DNA of 32,769 nucleotides from NCBI GenBank assembly GCA_002389785.1, contig DGQS01000192.1:1-32769 (forward strand). The letters are read 5' to 3'. Source of the stretch: Bacteroidetes bacterium UBA4408 (GTDB lineage Bacteria; Bacteroidota; Bacteroidia; UBA4408). The notes beneath the pieces are model-generated. The model was given only the letters and a program-made list of their open reading frames with translations. It searched no databases and had not been told where the DNA came from. How positions within the stretch are numbered: the stretch's first letter is position 1; each line of letters opens with the position of its first letter. The position numbers were made by a program, and so were the translations under genes. Below, piece by piece: positions 17,068 through 24,747 of this stretch.

Positions 17068-17844
17068 TTATTGCTTGTTGAGCTGACTAATTACAACTTG
17101 ATTCGCGATACGTTCGAAAGGCTTGAAATCAGAATAATAGTCTAATTTATAAAACTGATCTGCGCATTTTAAATATACTGTTTCATTAAAGTAATAAAGC
17201 TTGAGTGGCGCATCTGAATTAATGCCAAACACAATCAATTTAGCGTGGCTTAGTTTATAACCCTTATAATTTATAGGTGATTTCCATAACTCAACAGGAT
17301 ACATGTATCGGGCTTCAACCAATTTCGTGTTATCTCTAATTCCACTTATTACCTGTAAGGAAGAGTCGTTGCGTTGAACTTGTTTGGTTGATACAAAATC
17401 GAGGTTCACTAACTCAACATTTTTATTCGCCAGTAACTCATCCTTCTTTACAATAATTTCATCGTTCAGTGGAACCGATATAATTCCAGCTCCTTGAGTA
17501 GTATCCTGTGTTAAAGTATCTAATATTGAAGACGTTTCCGGTTCAAGTTTCTGTGTTGAATCGGGCAAGCTTAACGCTTTCTTTTTTGATTCTTGCTGTT
17601 TATTTGACTCATTTTTTGAAATTTTGTCAGTTGCTGAAACTTCGGCGATAAGGGTATCTTGAGCAGATTTTCGAGTGGATAATAATCCGTAAACTTTATT
17701 CACAATTTGCTCAATCATGTTTTCGGAAACTTCTTTATATCCGGGTGCGGCAGGACTTGCCCAATGCATAAATCCGGCACCGATTACAACACCAAGCGAA
17801 ATTCCTAAAATAAAAAGAAGTGTTTTAGATTTTTTTTCGTTCAT
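17068..17844 (-). CDS. Membrane-anchored protein of unknown function upstream of dapF
   Basis: I do not recognise a named family. The 258-residue product has a Lys-rich start (MNEKKSKT), one membrane helix at about residues 8-28 (LLFILGISLGVVIGAGF), a low-complexity Ser/Thr/Lys/Gln-rich stretch from about 55 to 120, and a folded-looking C-terminal part from about residue 140 (VELVNLDFVSTKQV ... ARYMYPVELWKSPINYKGYK ... LKLYYFNETVYLKCADQFYKL). With the positive-inside rule the C-terminal part would be periplasmic. The Tyr-rich beta-prone ending resembles small ligand- or protein-binding domains, but no motif supports an activity. It is first in the dapF operon, has its own candidate promoter, and its leader contains a T7G7 tract. 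Confidence 0.82.
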   Translation of the reverse strand: MNEKKSKTLLFILGISLGVVIGAGFMHWASPAAPGYKEVSENMIEQIVNKVYGLLSTRKSAQDTLIAEVSATDKISKNESNKQQESKKKALSLPDSTQKLEPETSSILDTLTQDTTQGAGIISVPLNDEIIVKKDELLANKNVELVNLDFVSTKQVQRNDSSLQVISGIRDNTKLVEARYMYPVELWKSPINYKGYKLSHAKLIVFGINSDAPLKLYYFNETVYLKCADQFYKLDYYSDFKPFERIANQVVISQLNKQ

Positions 17845-17860
17845 GCTTTTGAGTAATTAT

Positions 17861-17874
17861 CCCCCCCAAAAAAA
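17861..17874. repeat. C7A7 homopolymer pair in the 5' leader
   Basis: Seven C (17861-17867) are followed by seven A (17868-17874) on the plus strand, so the minus-strand transcript would begin T7G7. The tract starts about where the -7 box at 17881-17888 would place the transcription start, and ends 16 bases before the ATG at 17844. Confidence 0.8.
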
Positions 17875-17880
17875 CTGACA

Positions 17881-17888
17881 CAAATGTA
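17881..17888 (-). promoter_or_regulatory. Candidate -7 box of the dapF operon
   Basis: On the minus strand this reads TACATTTG, an exact TAnnTTTG match, about 37 bases before the ATG at 17844. No -33 TTTG is seen at normal spacing. It shares a 189-base divergent gap with the htrA-like gene. Confidence 0.5.
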
Positions 17889-17968
17889 GTTATTTTTACT
17901 TAAAGAAGCTTAACATTAATTAACACAGAAGCCACGTTGCAACTGCAATAAGCGAAAGCCTCATTCGT

Positions 17969-17976
17969 TATACTTG
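17969..17976 (+). promoter_or_regulatory. Weak -7 box of the HtrA-like gene
   Basis: TATACTTG matches five of the six fixed positions of TAnnTTTG and lies 57 bases before the ATG at 18034. No other better match is present on this strand in the divergent gap. Confidence 0.3.
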
Positions 17977-18033
17977 CACTAAATTTAAGAGGAATAATTT
18001 TTGATTTCAAATTCAACTATTAAACTTAAAAAA

Positions 18034-19515
18034 ATGAACTCAATGAAAAAAGTAGCTGGTATTTTATTGATTTCCGCAATTGGCGGAGTATTGGGAGTTG
18101 GTATTTACAAAGCAATTGAACCCGAAAAAAAATCCTTCATTAATGCAAACTCAACGCCTGTTCGAGTTGTGAATTCAGTGGGTGGATTACCAGATGGTTC
18201 TGTAAATTTTGTGCAAGCTGCCGAATTAACTGTACATGCAGTTGTAAATATTAAGACTGAGTTTCAACAAGAATCATTCAACTCAAATTTCTTTTTTAAT
18301 GATCCTTTTCACAATTTCTTGTTTGGTGACAGGGGGCGTGGAATGTATCCTCCTCAAACCCAAATGGCTAGTGGTTCAGGAGTAATCATCTCTGAAAATG
18401 GTTACATTGCTACCAACAATCACGTTGTTGATCGTGCCGATAAAATAGAAGTAACACTCAACGATAAACGAACTTATACAGCTGAAGTAGTTGGAAAAGA
18501 TCCTACCACCGACTTAGCACTTTTAAAAATAAATGAAAAAGATTTACCCTTTATTACTTACGGAAATTCGGATGATGTTAAAATTGGTGAATGGGTGCTA
18601 GCTGTTGGAAATCCTTTTAATTTAACAAGTACTGTAACCGCGGGTATTATTAGTGCGAAAGGTCGAAACATTAATATATTGGAAAACGACCCTTCAAAAG
18701 GAATTTATCCTATCGAAAGTTTTATTCAAACAGATGCTGCGGTGAATCCCGGAAACAGCGGCGGAGCCCTTGTTAACACAAACGGACAATTAATAGGTAT
18801 CAATGCCGCTATAGCTTCCAACACCGGTTCATATGCCGGATATTCATTTGCTATACCTGTTAACATTGTAAAAAAAGTAATGAACGATTTGCTCGAATTT
18901 GGGACTGTGCAACGTGCCTTTATTGGAGTAAGTATACGCGATTTAGATTCAAAATTAGCGGAAGAAAAAAACATTAAAGTTTACAAAAAGGGAGTTTATG
19001 TAGCTGGGCTCACCGACAATGGAGCTGCTGAAAAGGCGGGCATTAAGGAAGGCGATATAATTATTAAAATTGGAAAATCGGAGGTAAATACATCAGCCGA
19101 ATTGCAAGAACAAGTTAGCAATTACCGACCCGGAGATAAAATTTCGGTAAGTTATTTACGAGATGGAAATGAGCAAATTACCGATATCGTATTGAAGAAC
19201 AAAAACGGAGGAACTGAAGTAACCAAAGAAGAAAAAGTGGAAACACTTTCCTTATTAGGCGCTACTTTTGAAACTATTACACCCGAAGAAAAAAAGAAAC
19301 TTCATATCGCTAACGGTTTAAAAATTAAAAAGCTCGAAAGCGGAAAATTATTTAATTCCGGTATCAAAGAAAACTTCATCATAGTAAACATCGATAAAAA
19401 ACCGGTTGATTCACTCAGCGATTTGGCAGGTATTTTAGAAAACAAAAAAGGCGGGGTATTAATTGAAGGAATTTATCCCAATGGCATGAGAGCCTATTAT
19501 GGATTTGGATTATAA
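18034..19515 (+). CDS. htrA: Do/HtrA-family periplasmic serine protease
   Basis: This is a DegP/DegQ-type quality-control protease of the periplasm. I chose ATG 18034 (493 residues); a second ATG at 18043 is equally plausible, and the frame is open back to a TTG at 18001 that would add a polar extension before the membrane segment. Residues 5-25 form a signal anchor or signal peptide. The trypsin-like domain has the full triad H130 (TNNHVVD), D160 (TTDLALLK) and S242 (NPGNSGGAL). A first PDZ domain (about 285-375, with FIGVSIRDL and AEKAGIKEGDIIIKI) and a divergent second one (about 400-490) follow. A long loop rich in Phe, Asn and Gly (NSNFFFNDPFHNFLFGD) precedes the protease core, as in many Bacteroidota HtrA proteins. 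The gene ends before a hairpin terminator and appears monocistronic. Confidence 0.94.
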   Translation: MNSMKKVAGILLISAIGGVLGVGIYKAIEPEKKSFINANSTPVRVVNSVGGLPDGSVNFVQAAELTVHAVVNIKTEFQQESFNSNFFFNDPFHNFLFGDRGRGMYPPQTQMASGSGVIISENGYIATNNHVVDRADKIEVTLNDKRTYTAEVVGKDPTTDLALLKINEKDLPFITYGNSDDVKIGEWVLAVGNPFNLTSTVTAGIISAKGRNINILENDPSKGIYPIESFIQTDAAVNPGNSGGALVNTNGQLIGINAAIASNTGSYAGYSFAIPVNIVKKVMNDLLEFGTVQRAFIGVSIRDLDSKLAEEKNIKVYKKGVYVAGLTDNGAAEKAGIKEGDIIIKIGKSEVNTSAELQEQVSNYRPGDKISVSYLRDGNEQITDIVLKNKNGGTEVTKEEKVETLSLLGATFETITPEEKKKLHIANGLKIKKLESGKLFNSGIKENFIIVNIDKKPVDSLSDLAGILENKKGGVLIEGIYPNGMRAYYGFGL

Positions 19516-19536
19516 GGTTTTCACTTTCTAAATTAC

Positions 19537-19573
19537 AATAGCTCGGACATTATCTCCGGGCTATTTTGTTTTG
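19537..19573 (+). terminator. Rho-independent terminator after htrA
   Basis: The arms AATAGCTCGG (19537-19546) and CCGGGCTATT (19556-19565) form a 10-base stem with one G-U pair and a 9-base loop, followed by a T-rich TTGTTTTG. It lies 21 bases past the stop codon and only about 20 bases before the recQ ATG. Confidence 0.7.
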
Positions 19574-19581
19574 TATATTCG
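19574..19581 (+). promoter_or_regulatory. Candidate recQ -7 box, nearly leaderless
   Basis: TATATTCG matches five of six fixed positions of TAnnTTTG and directly follows the terminator T-tract. Its expected start of transcription falls at or next to the recQ ATG at 19588, so the mRNA would be leaderless or almost so. Confidence 0.35.
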
Positions 19582-19587
19582 TCGCAA

Positions 19588-21501
19588 ATGCAATACATAC
19601 ACCAACTTTTAAAAAACTATTGGGGTCATTCAACTTTCCGTCCATTACAGGAAAATATTATAAAGTCTATTTTGGAAGGAAATGATACTTTGGCCTTATT
19701 GCCAACCGGAGGAGGAAAATCAATTTGTTTCCAAGTTCCTGCCCTTGCAATGGAAGGAGTTTGTGTCGTTATATCCCCTCTTATTGCATTAATGAAAGAT
19801 CAAGTTGACAATCTTACCAAACGTGGGATTAAAGCTTGTGCTGTGTATTCAGGAATGAAAAAACAAGAAATAGACGTGTTACTGGATAATTGCGTTTATG
19901 GAAAAATTAAATTTCTCTATTTATCACCAGAACGATTAAGCAGTGAATTGGTAAAGGTACGTTTGAGCAAAATGAACATTAGTTTTTTGGCAATTGATGA
20001 AGCTCATTGTATTTCGCAATGGGGATATGACTTTAGACCGGCCTATTTGCGAATTGCAGAACTTCGTGAACTTTTACCTAATCAAAAATTACTTGCCCTT
20101 ACTGCAACAGCTACACCTGAAGTGGTGAAGGATATACAACAACAACTACATTTTAAAAACGGCAAGATTTTTACAGCCAGTTTTGAACGTAAAAATCTTG
20201 CCTACATCGTCTTGCAAGAAGAAGATAAATGGAATCGATTACTTAAAATTGTAACAAGCTTAAAAGGTGCGGGAATTGTATATGCACGTAATAGAAAACG
20301 CACACAGGAAATTGCACTTTTTTTACAACGAAACAATATCACTGCCGATTACTACCATGCAGGATTATCTCCACAAGTTCGTGATACCAAGCAAAATAAC
20401 TGGATGCTAAACAACTGCCGAATAATGGTTTGTACCAATGCTTTTGGTATGGGCATAGATAAACCCGACGTTCGATTTGTTGTGCATTTGGAATTGCCTG
20501 ATAGTTTGGAAGCCTATTTTCAGGAAGCAGGCAGAGCAGGTAGAGATGGCAATAAATCATATGGCATCCTGCTTTTTCAATCCATTGACTCGAACGAAAG
20601 CATGCATCGATTAAAACAAGGCTTTCCTTCTGTGAGCGAAATCAAATCAGTTTATCAGGCGCTCTGTAATTACTACAAACTTGCTATTGGTTCTGGACTT
20701 GAAGCTATATTTGAATTTGATATCAGTGATTTTTGTAATACCTTTAATTTAAAAGCGAACCATGTTTTTAATTGTCTTAAATTTTTAGAAAAGGAAGAAT
20801 ATTTAAGTGTAAGTGATTCCTCTAAAACCAATGCTAAACTTAAGATCTTACTTAACAAGCAAGAACTTTTTGATTTTCAAGTAGCTAATAAAAATTTAGA
20901 TCACCTTATCAAAACAATTTTACGTTCGTATTCTGGTGCGTTTGATGAATATATAATGATAAGTGAAACTGAATTAGCAAAGCGAACCACACAAAAAAAA
21001 GAAGACGTATGTAAACAATTAACTTATTTAAATAAGCTTAATGTAATTAGCTATTTTCCGCAAAGTTTTTTACCTCAGCTTACTTTTACCCGAGCTAGAG
21101 TAGATGTAAAAAAAATTACTATATCTGCCGAAACATTAAGTAAACGTTTTGAATTGGCATCACAAAAATTAACAGCAGTAATACAATATGCTGAAAGTAC
21201 ACAACTATGCAGAAGTCAAATGCTACTTCATTATTTTGGTGAAAGTACTGTAGGATTCTGCGGAGTATGCGATGTTTGCTTAGCAAAGAACAAAACACAT
21301 GATTTAACGAGTGAATTGTTTACACTGCTGGCAAATAGAATTACGTCACTTTTACAATCACAAAAACTACCCCTTAGTTCATTAGTTAAATTAATGGAAC
21401 ACAAAAAGGAAAAACAAAGTATAGCGGTGATACAACACTTGCTCGATGCCGGAATACTCCTTTCTGAAAACGATGTATATTTTTTAGCTGATAAAAAATA
21501 A
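19588..21501 (+). CDS. recQ: ATP-dependent DNA helicase RecQ (short form)
   Basis: RecQ unwinds DNA 3' to 5' in recombinational repair. The 637-residue product has helicase motif 0 (FRPLQENII), Walker A LPTGGGKS (K44), DEAH (D137-H140) within AIDEAHCISQWGYDFRPAY, TATATPEV, and motif VI QEAGRAGRDG. The RecQ C-terminal zinc site is complete with C541, C558, C561 and C564, followed by a winged-helix-like end. The usual C-terminal HRDC domain is absent: only about 70 residues follow the zinc Cys cluster. That length matches the shorter of the RecQ types found in Bacteroidota, so I read it as a natural short form, not a truncation. It begins just after the htrA terminator and is convergent with the response-regulator gene, 18 bases apart. 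Confidence 0.95.
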   Translation: MQYIHQLLKNYWGHSTFRPLQENIIKSILEGNDTLALLPTGGGKSICFQVPALAMEGVCVVISPLIALMKDQVDNLTKRGIKACAVYSGMKKQEIDVLLDNCVYGKIKFLYLSPERLSSELVKVRLSKMNISFLAIDEAHCISQWGYDFRPAYLRIAELRELLPNQKLLALTATATPEVVKDIQQQLHFKNGKIFTASFERKNLAYIVLQEEDKWNRLLKIVTSLKGAGIVYARNRKRTQEIALFLQRNNITADYYHAGLSPQVRDTKQNNWMLNNCRIMVCTNAFGMGIDKPDVRFVVHLELPDSLEAYFQEAGRAGRDGNKSYGILLFQSIDSNESMHRLKQGFPSVSEIKSVYQALCNYYKLAIGSGLEAIFEFDISDFCNTFNLKANHVFNCLKFLEKEEYLSVSDSSKTNAKLKILLNKQELFDFQVANKNLDHLIKTILRSYSGAFDEYIMISETELAKRTTQKKEDVCKQLTYLNKLNVISYFPQSFLPQLTFTRARVDVKKITISAETLSKRFELASQKLTAVIQYAESTQLCRSQMLLHYFGESTVGFCGVCDVCLAKNKTHDLTSELFTLLANRITSLLQSQKLPLSSLVKLMEHKKEKQSIAVIQHLLDAGILLSENDVYFLADKK

Positions 21502-21519
21502 CCTAGTAAAATGCTGACA

Positions 21520-21885
21520 CTACTGTTTATCTAATAAATTAGATATACACTGGAGCAATTCTGAAATTTCGACCGGTTTAGTAAGAAACTCAGAATTTTC
21601 TGTCGCTTTTGCACGAATCCGTGCTCTTGGATCTGAATTGCCGGTTAAATATACAACAGGAACATTTGAAAATTTTCGAATTTCATGCATCGTTTCAATG
21701 CCATCCATCATTCCAACAATTTTTATGTCCATTAAAATAATTTGGGGAGGTTCCTGTTTTAAAAAGTTAATAGCTGCTGTACCATTATCAATAATTGACA
21801 CTTCAAAAAGGCCGGTGTTCTCAAGCATTTTTTTTGTAGATAGAGCAATTATAGCTTCGTCTTCAACCAGTAGTACTTTTTTCAT
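21520..21885 (-). CDS. Single-domain response regulator (CheY-like)
   Basis: The 121-residue product is a receiver domain alone, with no output domain. All functional positions are present: acidic pocket E8-D9, phospho-acceptor D53 (ILMDIKI), T81 (YLTG) and K103 (LTKPV). It should be phosphorylated on D53 and act by protein contact, as CheY or Spo0F do. It starts 3 bases after the stop of the sensor gene, so the two are translated from one message and are presumably a pair. The partner has a damaged ATP-binding domain, so its phosphate may come from another kinase. The gene converges on recQ with only an 18-base gap and no visible terminator. Confidence 0.95.
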   Translation of the reverse strand: MKKVLLVEDEAIIALSTKKMLENTGLFEVSIIDNGTAAINFLKQEPPQIILMDIKIVGMMDGIETMHEIRKFSNVPVVYLTGNSDPRARIRAKATENSEFLTKPVEISELLQCISNLLDKQ

Positions 21886-21888
21886 TTT

Positions 21889-23499
21889 TTACACACTAAA
21901 AGTTAATTCATAAAGCATACCCTCTTCATTTACCTGAACTAAATTTCCTTTAATCTGATGAACCAAAGCATTCACCAAAGTTAATTCTAACGTATCATCA
22001 AAATGTTCGTTGTTAAATGTTATAAACGCTTCATCTTTCCGCTCTATGCGAATAAAAATTTGTTCACTTAATTTACTCAACGTAAGGCTAACTTCCACAG
22101 TATTTCCTTGTTGCACTGATTTTTTGCAACATAATGAAATTAGTTCATTTAGAATTAAAGCACAAGGTATTGCCTGATGTAATTTCAGATGTACTTCTTG
22201 CAAATAACAGTGTATAACTACACCGGAATTAATTGAAGAAAAAGTGTCGCGAATGGTAGTTGTTAATGATTCTAAATATACACCAAAATCAATCATTTCA
22301 ACTGATTCAAAATGATATAATTTTTCATGAATTAGGGCAATGGAGTGAATTCGTCTTCTGCTCTCTTCAAATATTTCTAATAGGTGAGTATCATTTATTT
22401 TACTGGATTGTAAATGCAACAAACTAGAAACGATTGCTAAATTGTTCTTAACTCGATGATGTATTTCGTCAATTAAGATTTCCTTCTCACGAATAGAATC
22501 TTGCATCTTAGCTTCCTGTAGCTTGCGTTGTGTGCTATCGGCGATTCGAACCAATTGATATGAAAGCTGCTTAGTTTCAATGTGCTTCAGTTTTATATCG
22601 CCCCAAAAAGTAGCTCCATTAAAGGTTTCAAATTCAACTTCACCACTCATCGACTTATCTTGTATAAAACGTTCGCGATAAGTTTGTAATTCAACTTCCG
22701 ACAGTTTATTTTTCATCAGCTGTGAAACTTGTTTACCAATCAAGCGATCCTTACTTGCGCAATCAAAAAGTTCAACCGAATATTGGTTGGCATCGCTTAT
22801 TTTTCCATTCTGGTTATCAATAATCAATAATGCATCGGAAGAGTTTTCAAAAATAGTTTGAATCTGTTGCTGCAACAAGGTATTTTTGGATTCCATAGCC
22901 TGCTCTGAACTTTGATTAGAGCGCACAAAAAAATAAATCACTATCGAAAATGCGATCACGGAAGTAAGCTGTATCATCCGTTGCACCCATTCAATGTTAT
23001 TAGCACTTACGGTATAATTGTCGAGTGTGAACAGTCCTGATAGACTCCCGAAGATAAAAAATAGAAAAGGTAATAAAAAGGTAGCAAAAATTAATCGTTT
23101 TCGTGTCATGTCAAAAATGAAAAATGGAACCAACATGACAGGAAATAACAATAAATTAGCTTCAAGCGTTTTACCGTAAAGAACTATTATATTCACCAAT
23201 CCCCAGTATAAACTAATACAAAGCAAGAGTCGGGCAGAAATGTATTTCTGTTTTAAATTAAGAACGAATACAGCAACAAATAATAGTCCTGTTAAATAGT
23301 AATCGAATTGAATTAAATGTATCTCTAATATTAAAAAGACAGTATTAAATAGGAGATAAAAAATTAGGGAAATAAAATTGAGTTGATTCGTAATTCTAAG
23401 CCTTCTATGTTCAGGTTCAGGAATAGCTGTATTTTGTCCAATAGACGAAATATAATTCCATATTTTTAGCATTACCTGCATAGTGTCCCCCGCCCCCAT
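21889..23499 (-). CDS. HisKA_2-type sensor protein with degenerate ATPase domain
   Basis: The 536-residue protein has about seven membrane helices (residues 38-195), a PAS domain (about 212-325, TIFENSSDALLIIDNQNGKISDAN), a HisKA_2 dimerisation domain with the phospho-acceptor motif DEIHHRVKNNLAIVSSLLHLQ (H347), and a C-terminal region where a HATPase domain is expected. That last part keeps the shape (AIPCALILNELI ... LTLVNALVHQIKGNL) but loses catalytic features: the N-box has Leu at 456 where the Mg-binding Asn is expected (NELISLCCKK), and no DxGxG G1 box is found (ERKDEAFITF lies there). I infer weak or no kinase activity. The start is uncertain: ATG 23499 is followed by G5CG5, and ATGs at 23481 and 23472 (MLKIWNYI) are equally possible. 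It is co-transcribed with the receiver gene. Confidence 0.9.
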   Translation of the reverse strand: MGAGDTMQVMLKIWNYISSIGQNTAIPEPEHRRLRITNQLNFISLIFYLLFNTVFLILEIHLIQFDYYLTGLLFVAVFVLNLKQKYISARLLLCISLYWGLVNIIVLYGKTLEANLLLFPVMLVPFFIFDMTRKRLIFATFLLPFLFFIFGSLSGLFTLDNYTVSANNIEWVQRMIQLTSVIAFSIVIYFFVRSNQSSEQAMESKNTLLQQQIQTIFENSSDALLIIDNQNGKISDANQYSVELFDCASKDRLIGKQVSQLMKNKLSEVELQTYRERFIQDKSMSGEVEFETFNGATFWGDIKLKHIETKQLSYQLVRIADSTQRKLQEAKMQDSIREKEILIDEIHHRVKNNLAIVSSLLHLQSSKINDTHLLEIFEESRRRIHSIALIHEKLYHFESVEMIDFGVYLESLTTTIRDTFSSINSGVVIHCYLQEVHLKLHQAIPCALILNELISLCCKKSVQQGNTVEVSLTLSKLSEQIFIRIERKDEAFITFNNEHFDDTLELTLVNALVHQIKGNLVQVNEEGMLYELTFSV

Positions 23500-23514
23500 G
23501 GTTTTTAACTTTAT

Positions 23515-23522
23515 CTAAAGTA
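23515..23522 (-). promoter_or_regulatory. Weak -7 box of the sensor operon
   Basis: The minus strand reads TACTTTAG, five of six fixed positions of TAnnTTTG. If used, the transcript starts about 23508, close to ATG 23499, which slightly favours the downstream ATGs as starts. Confidence 0.3.
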
Positions 23523-23679
23523 ACTGCTAAGTGCTTAGTTTCAATTATTTTTAGACTTAGTATAATAAGCCATCAGATTAATAATTAATAACCTACGATG
23601 AAAAATGAATTTATTACCAAGTGATGCAATTCTGAAAGGAGAATAAATTGATGATTAAACATATTGTCTAACAAATTTT

Positions 23680-23687
23680 TACTTTAG
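23680..23687 (+). promoter_or_regulatory. Weak -7 box of the DUF1304 operon
   Basis: TACTTTAG, the same near-consensus octamer as on the opposite strand at 23515-23522, lies 27 bases before the ATG at 23714. The rest of the 214-base divergent gap (23500-23713) shows no gene or stronger signal. Confidence 0.3.
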
Positions 23688-23713
23688 CAGCATCTGTTTT
23701 AAAAATTAAACAA

Positions 23714-24082
23714 ATGGCACTCATCTCTCAACTTTTAATACTTCTTATTGCTTTTGCACATTTGTATTTTTTATACATCGAAACATTTGCTTGGACCAGC
23801 AAAGGGCCTAAAACCTTTAAAGGATTTGATGCCGATTTTTTCAAAAAAACTAAAGCAATGGCCGGAAATCAAGGAATTTACAATGGCTTTTTAGCAGCCG
23901 GTCTAATTTGGTCATTACTTATTTCGGATCTAACCTGGAGTAAAAACGTAGCCCTGTTTTTTCTTACTTGTATTGTAATTGCCGGTGTATATGGAGCAGC
24001 TACCGTGCAAAAATCAATATTTATCATACAGTCAATCCCTGCTATTCTTGCAATTGTCTCTTTGTACGCTCTAACTAATTGA
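23714..24082 (+). CDS. DUF1304 family small membrane protein
   Basis: The 122-residue product has four predicted membrane helices and the DUF1304 signature: AFAHLYFLYIETFAW near the N-terminus, KTKAMAGNQGIYNGFLAAGL in the middle, and IVIAGVYGAATV before the last helix. Length is typical. The family is widespread and has no established biochemical function. The conserved His, Glu and Asn-Gln positions lie near membrane helix ends and could be functional. The gene is 6 bases from the next, an oxygenase gene, so the two are probably expressed together; whether they act together is not known. Confidence 0.92.
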   Translation: MALISQLLILLIAFAHLYFLYIETFAWTSKGPKTFKGFDADFFKKTKAMAGNQGIYNGFLAAGLIWSLLISDLTWSKNVALFFLTCIVIAGVYGAATVQKSIFIIQSIPAILAIVSLYALTN

Positions 24083-24088
24083 TTAAAT

Positions 24089-24700
24089 ATGGCTATTATT
24101 CGACCTTTTCGTTCATTACCGCCCATCGTTCGTAAAGAATACAACCTTGATTTTGTTGATTATGTGTGGTATAAAAACTTGTTTAACGAAGTTGAAGTAA
24201 AAAACATCTTATCACTTTGGGATACCAATCTCGTAAAAGAGGCTGAGGTTAATGCAGATAACACACGCATCACAAGGGATGATCTTAGAAAATCGGAAGT
24301 TATGTTTATTGCTCCAGCTGGAAACGAATGGGTGTATGATAAATTATCGGCCGCCTGTATACAAGCAAATACGAATCGCTACAAATTTGAGATTACCGGA
24401 TTTCAAACTGAACTACAATTAGCGAGCTATGGACCTCAACAATTCTTTGAATGGCACATGGATTTTGGTACAGGTAATGTTAGCAACCGAAAACTCAGTA
24501 TAAGTGTGCAATTATCTAGTCCGGATGAATATGAAGGCGGTGAATTACAATTTATGATAAATCAAAACATATTTACGGCAACCAAAGAAAAAGGTACTGC
24601 AATTATTTTTCCTTCTTTTGGTTTACATCGTGTAACGCCTGTTACCAAAGGAGTTCGTAAATCAATTGTTGGTTGGATTTCCGGACCACCTTATCGTTAA
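24089..24700 (+). CDS. 2-oxoglutarate-Fe(II) oxygenase (PKHD/prolyl-hydroxylase-like)
   Basis: The 203-residue protein is a double-stranded beta-helix dioxygenase that should couple 2-oxoglutarate decarboxylation to hydroxylation. The iron ligands are H123 and D125 (FEWHMDFG) and H180 (FPSFGLHRVTPV), and R190 (KGVRKSIVGWI) is placed to bind 2-oxoglutarate. YEGGELQF and KGTAIIFPS complete the family pattern. The sequence resembles PKHD-type hydroxylases such as PiuC/YbiX, with a longer N-terminal part (MAIIRPFRSLPPIVRKEYN). No signal peptide is present, so it should act in the cytoplasm; the substrate is unknown. It follows the DUF1304 gene by 6 bases and is followed by the prfC promoter. Confidence 0.92.
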   Translation: MAIIRPFRSLPPIVRKEYNLDFVDYVWYKNLFNEVEVKNILSLWDTNLVKEAEVNADNTRITRDDLRKSEVMFIAPAGNEWVYDKLSAACIQANTNRYKFEITGFQTELQLASYGPQQFFEWHMDFGTGNVSNRKLSISVQLSSPDEYEGGELQFMINQNIFTATKEKGTAIIFPSFGLHRVTPVTKGVRKSIVGWISGPPYR

Positions 24701-24721
24701 TTAATCTCCCACCTATTTACT

Positions 24722-24729
24722 TATCTTTG
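24722..24729 (+). promoter_or_regulatory. Candidate prfC -7 promoter box TATCTTTG
   Basis: TATCTTTG is an exact TAnnTTTG match, the same octamer as before yidC, 26 bases before the ATG at 24748. It is followed by the A/C-rich GCACACTTAAAA leader. No -33 TTTG is seen at normal spacing. Confidence 0.5.
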
Positions 24730-24747
24730 CACACTTAAAAAAAAGTG

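Noticed and set aside
18001..18033. TTG start for the HtrA-like protein
   Set aside because: It would put a polar stretch before the signal anchor; ATG 18034 or 18043 gives a normal export signal.
19588..21501. Truncated RecQ caused by frameshift
   Set aside because: The zinc site and a winged-helix end are intact and the downstream sequence leads straight into the convergent gene with no HRDC remnant.
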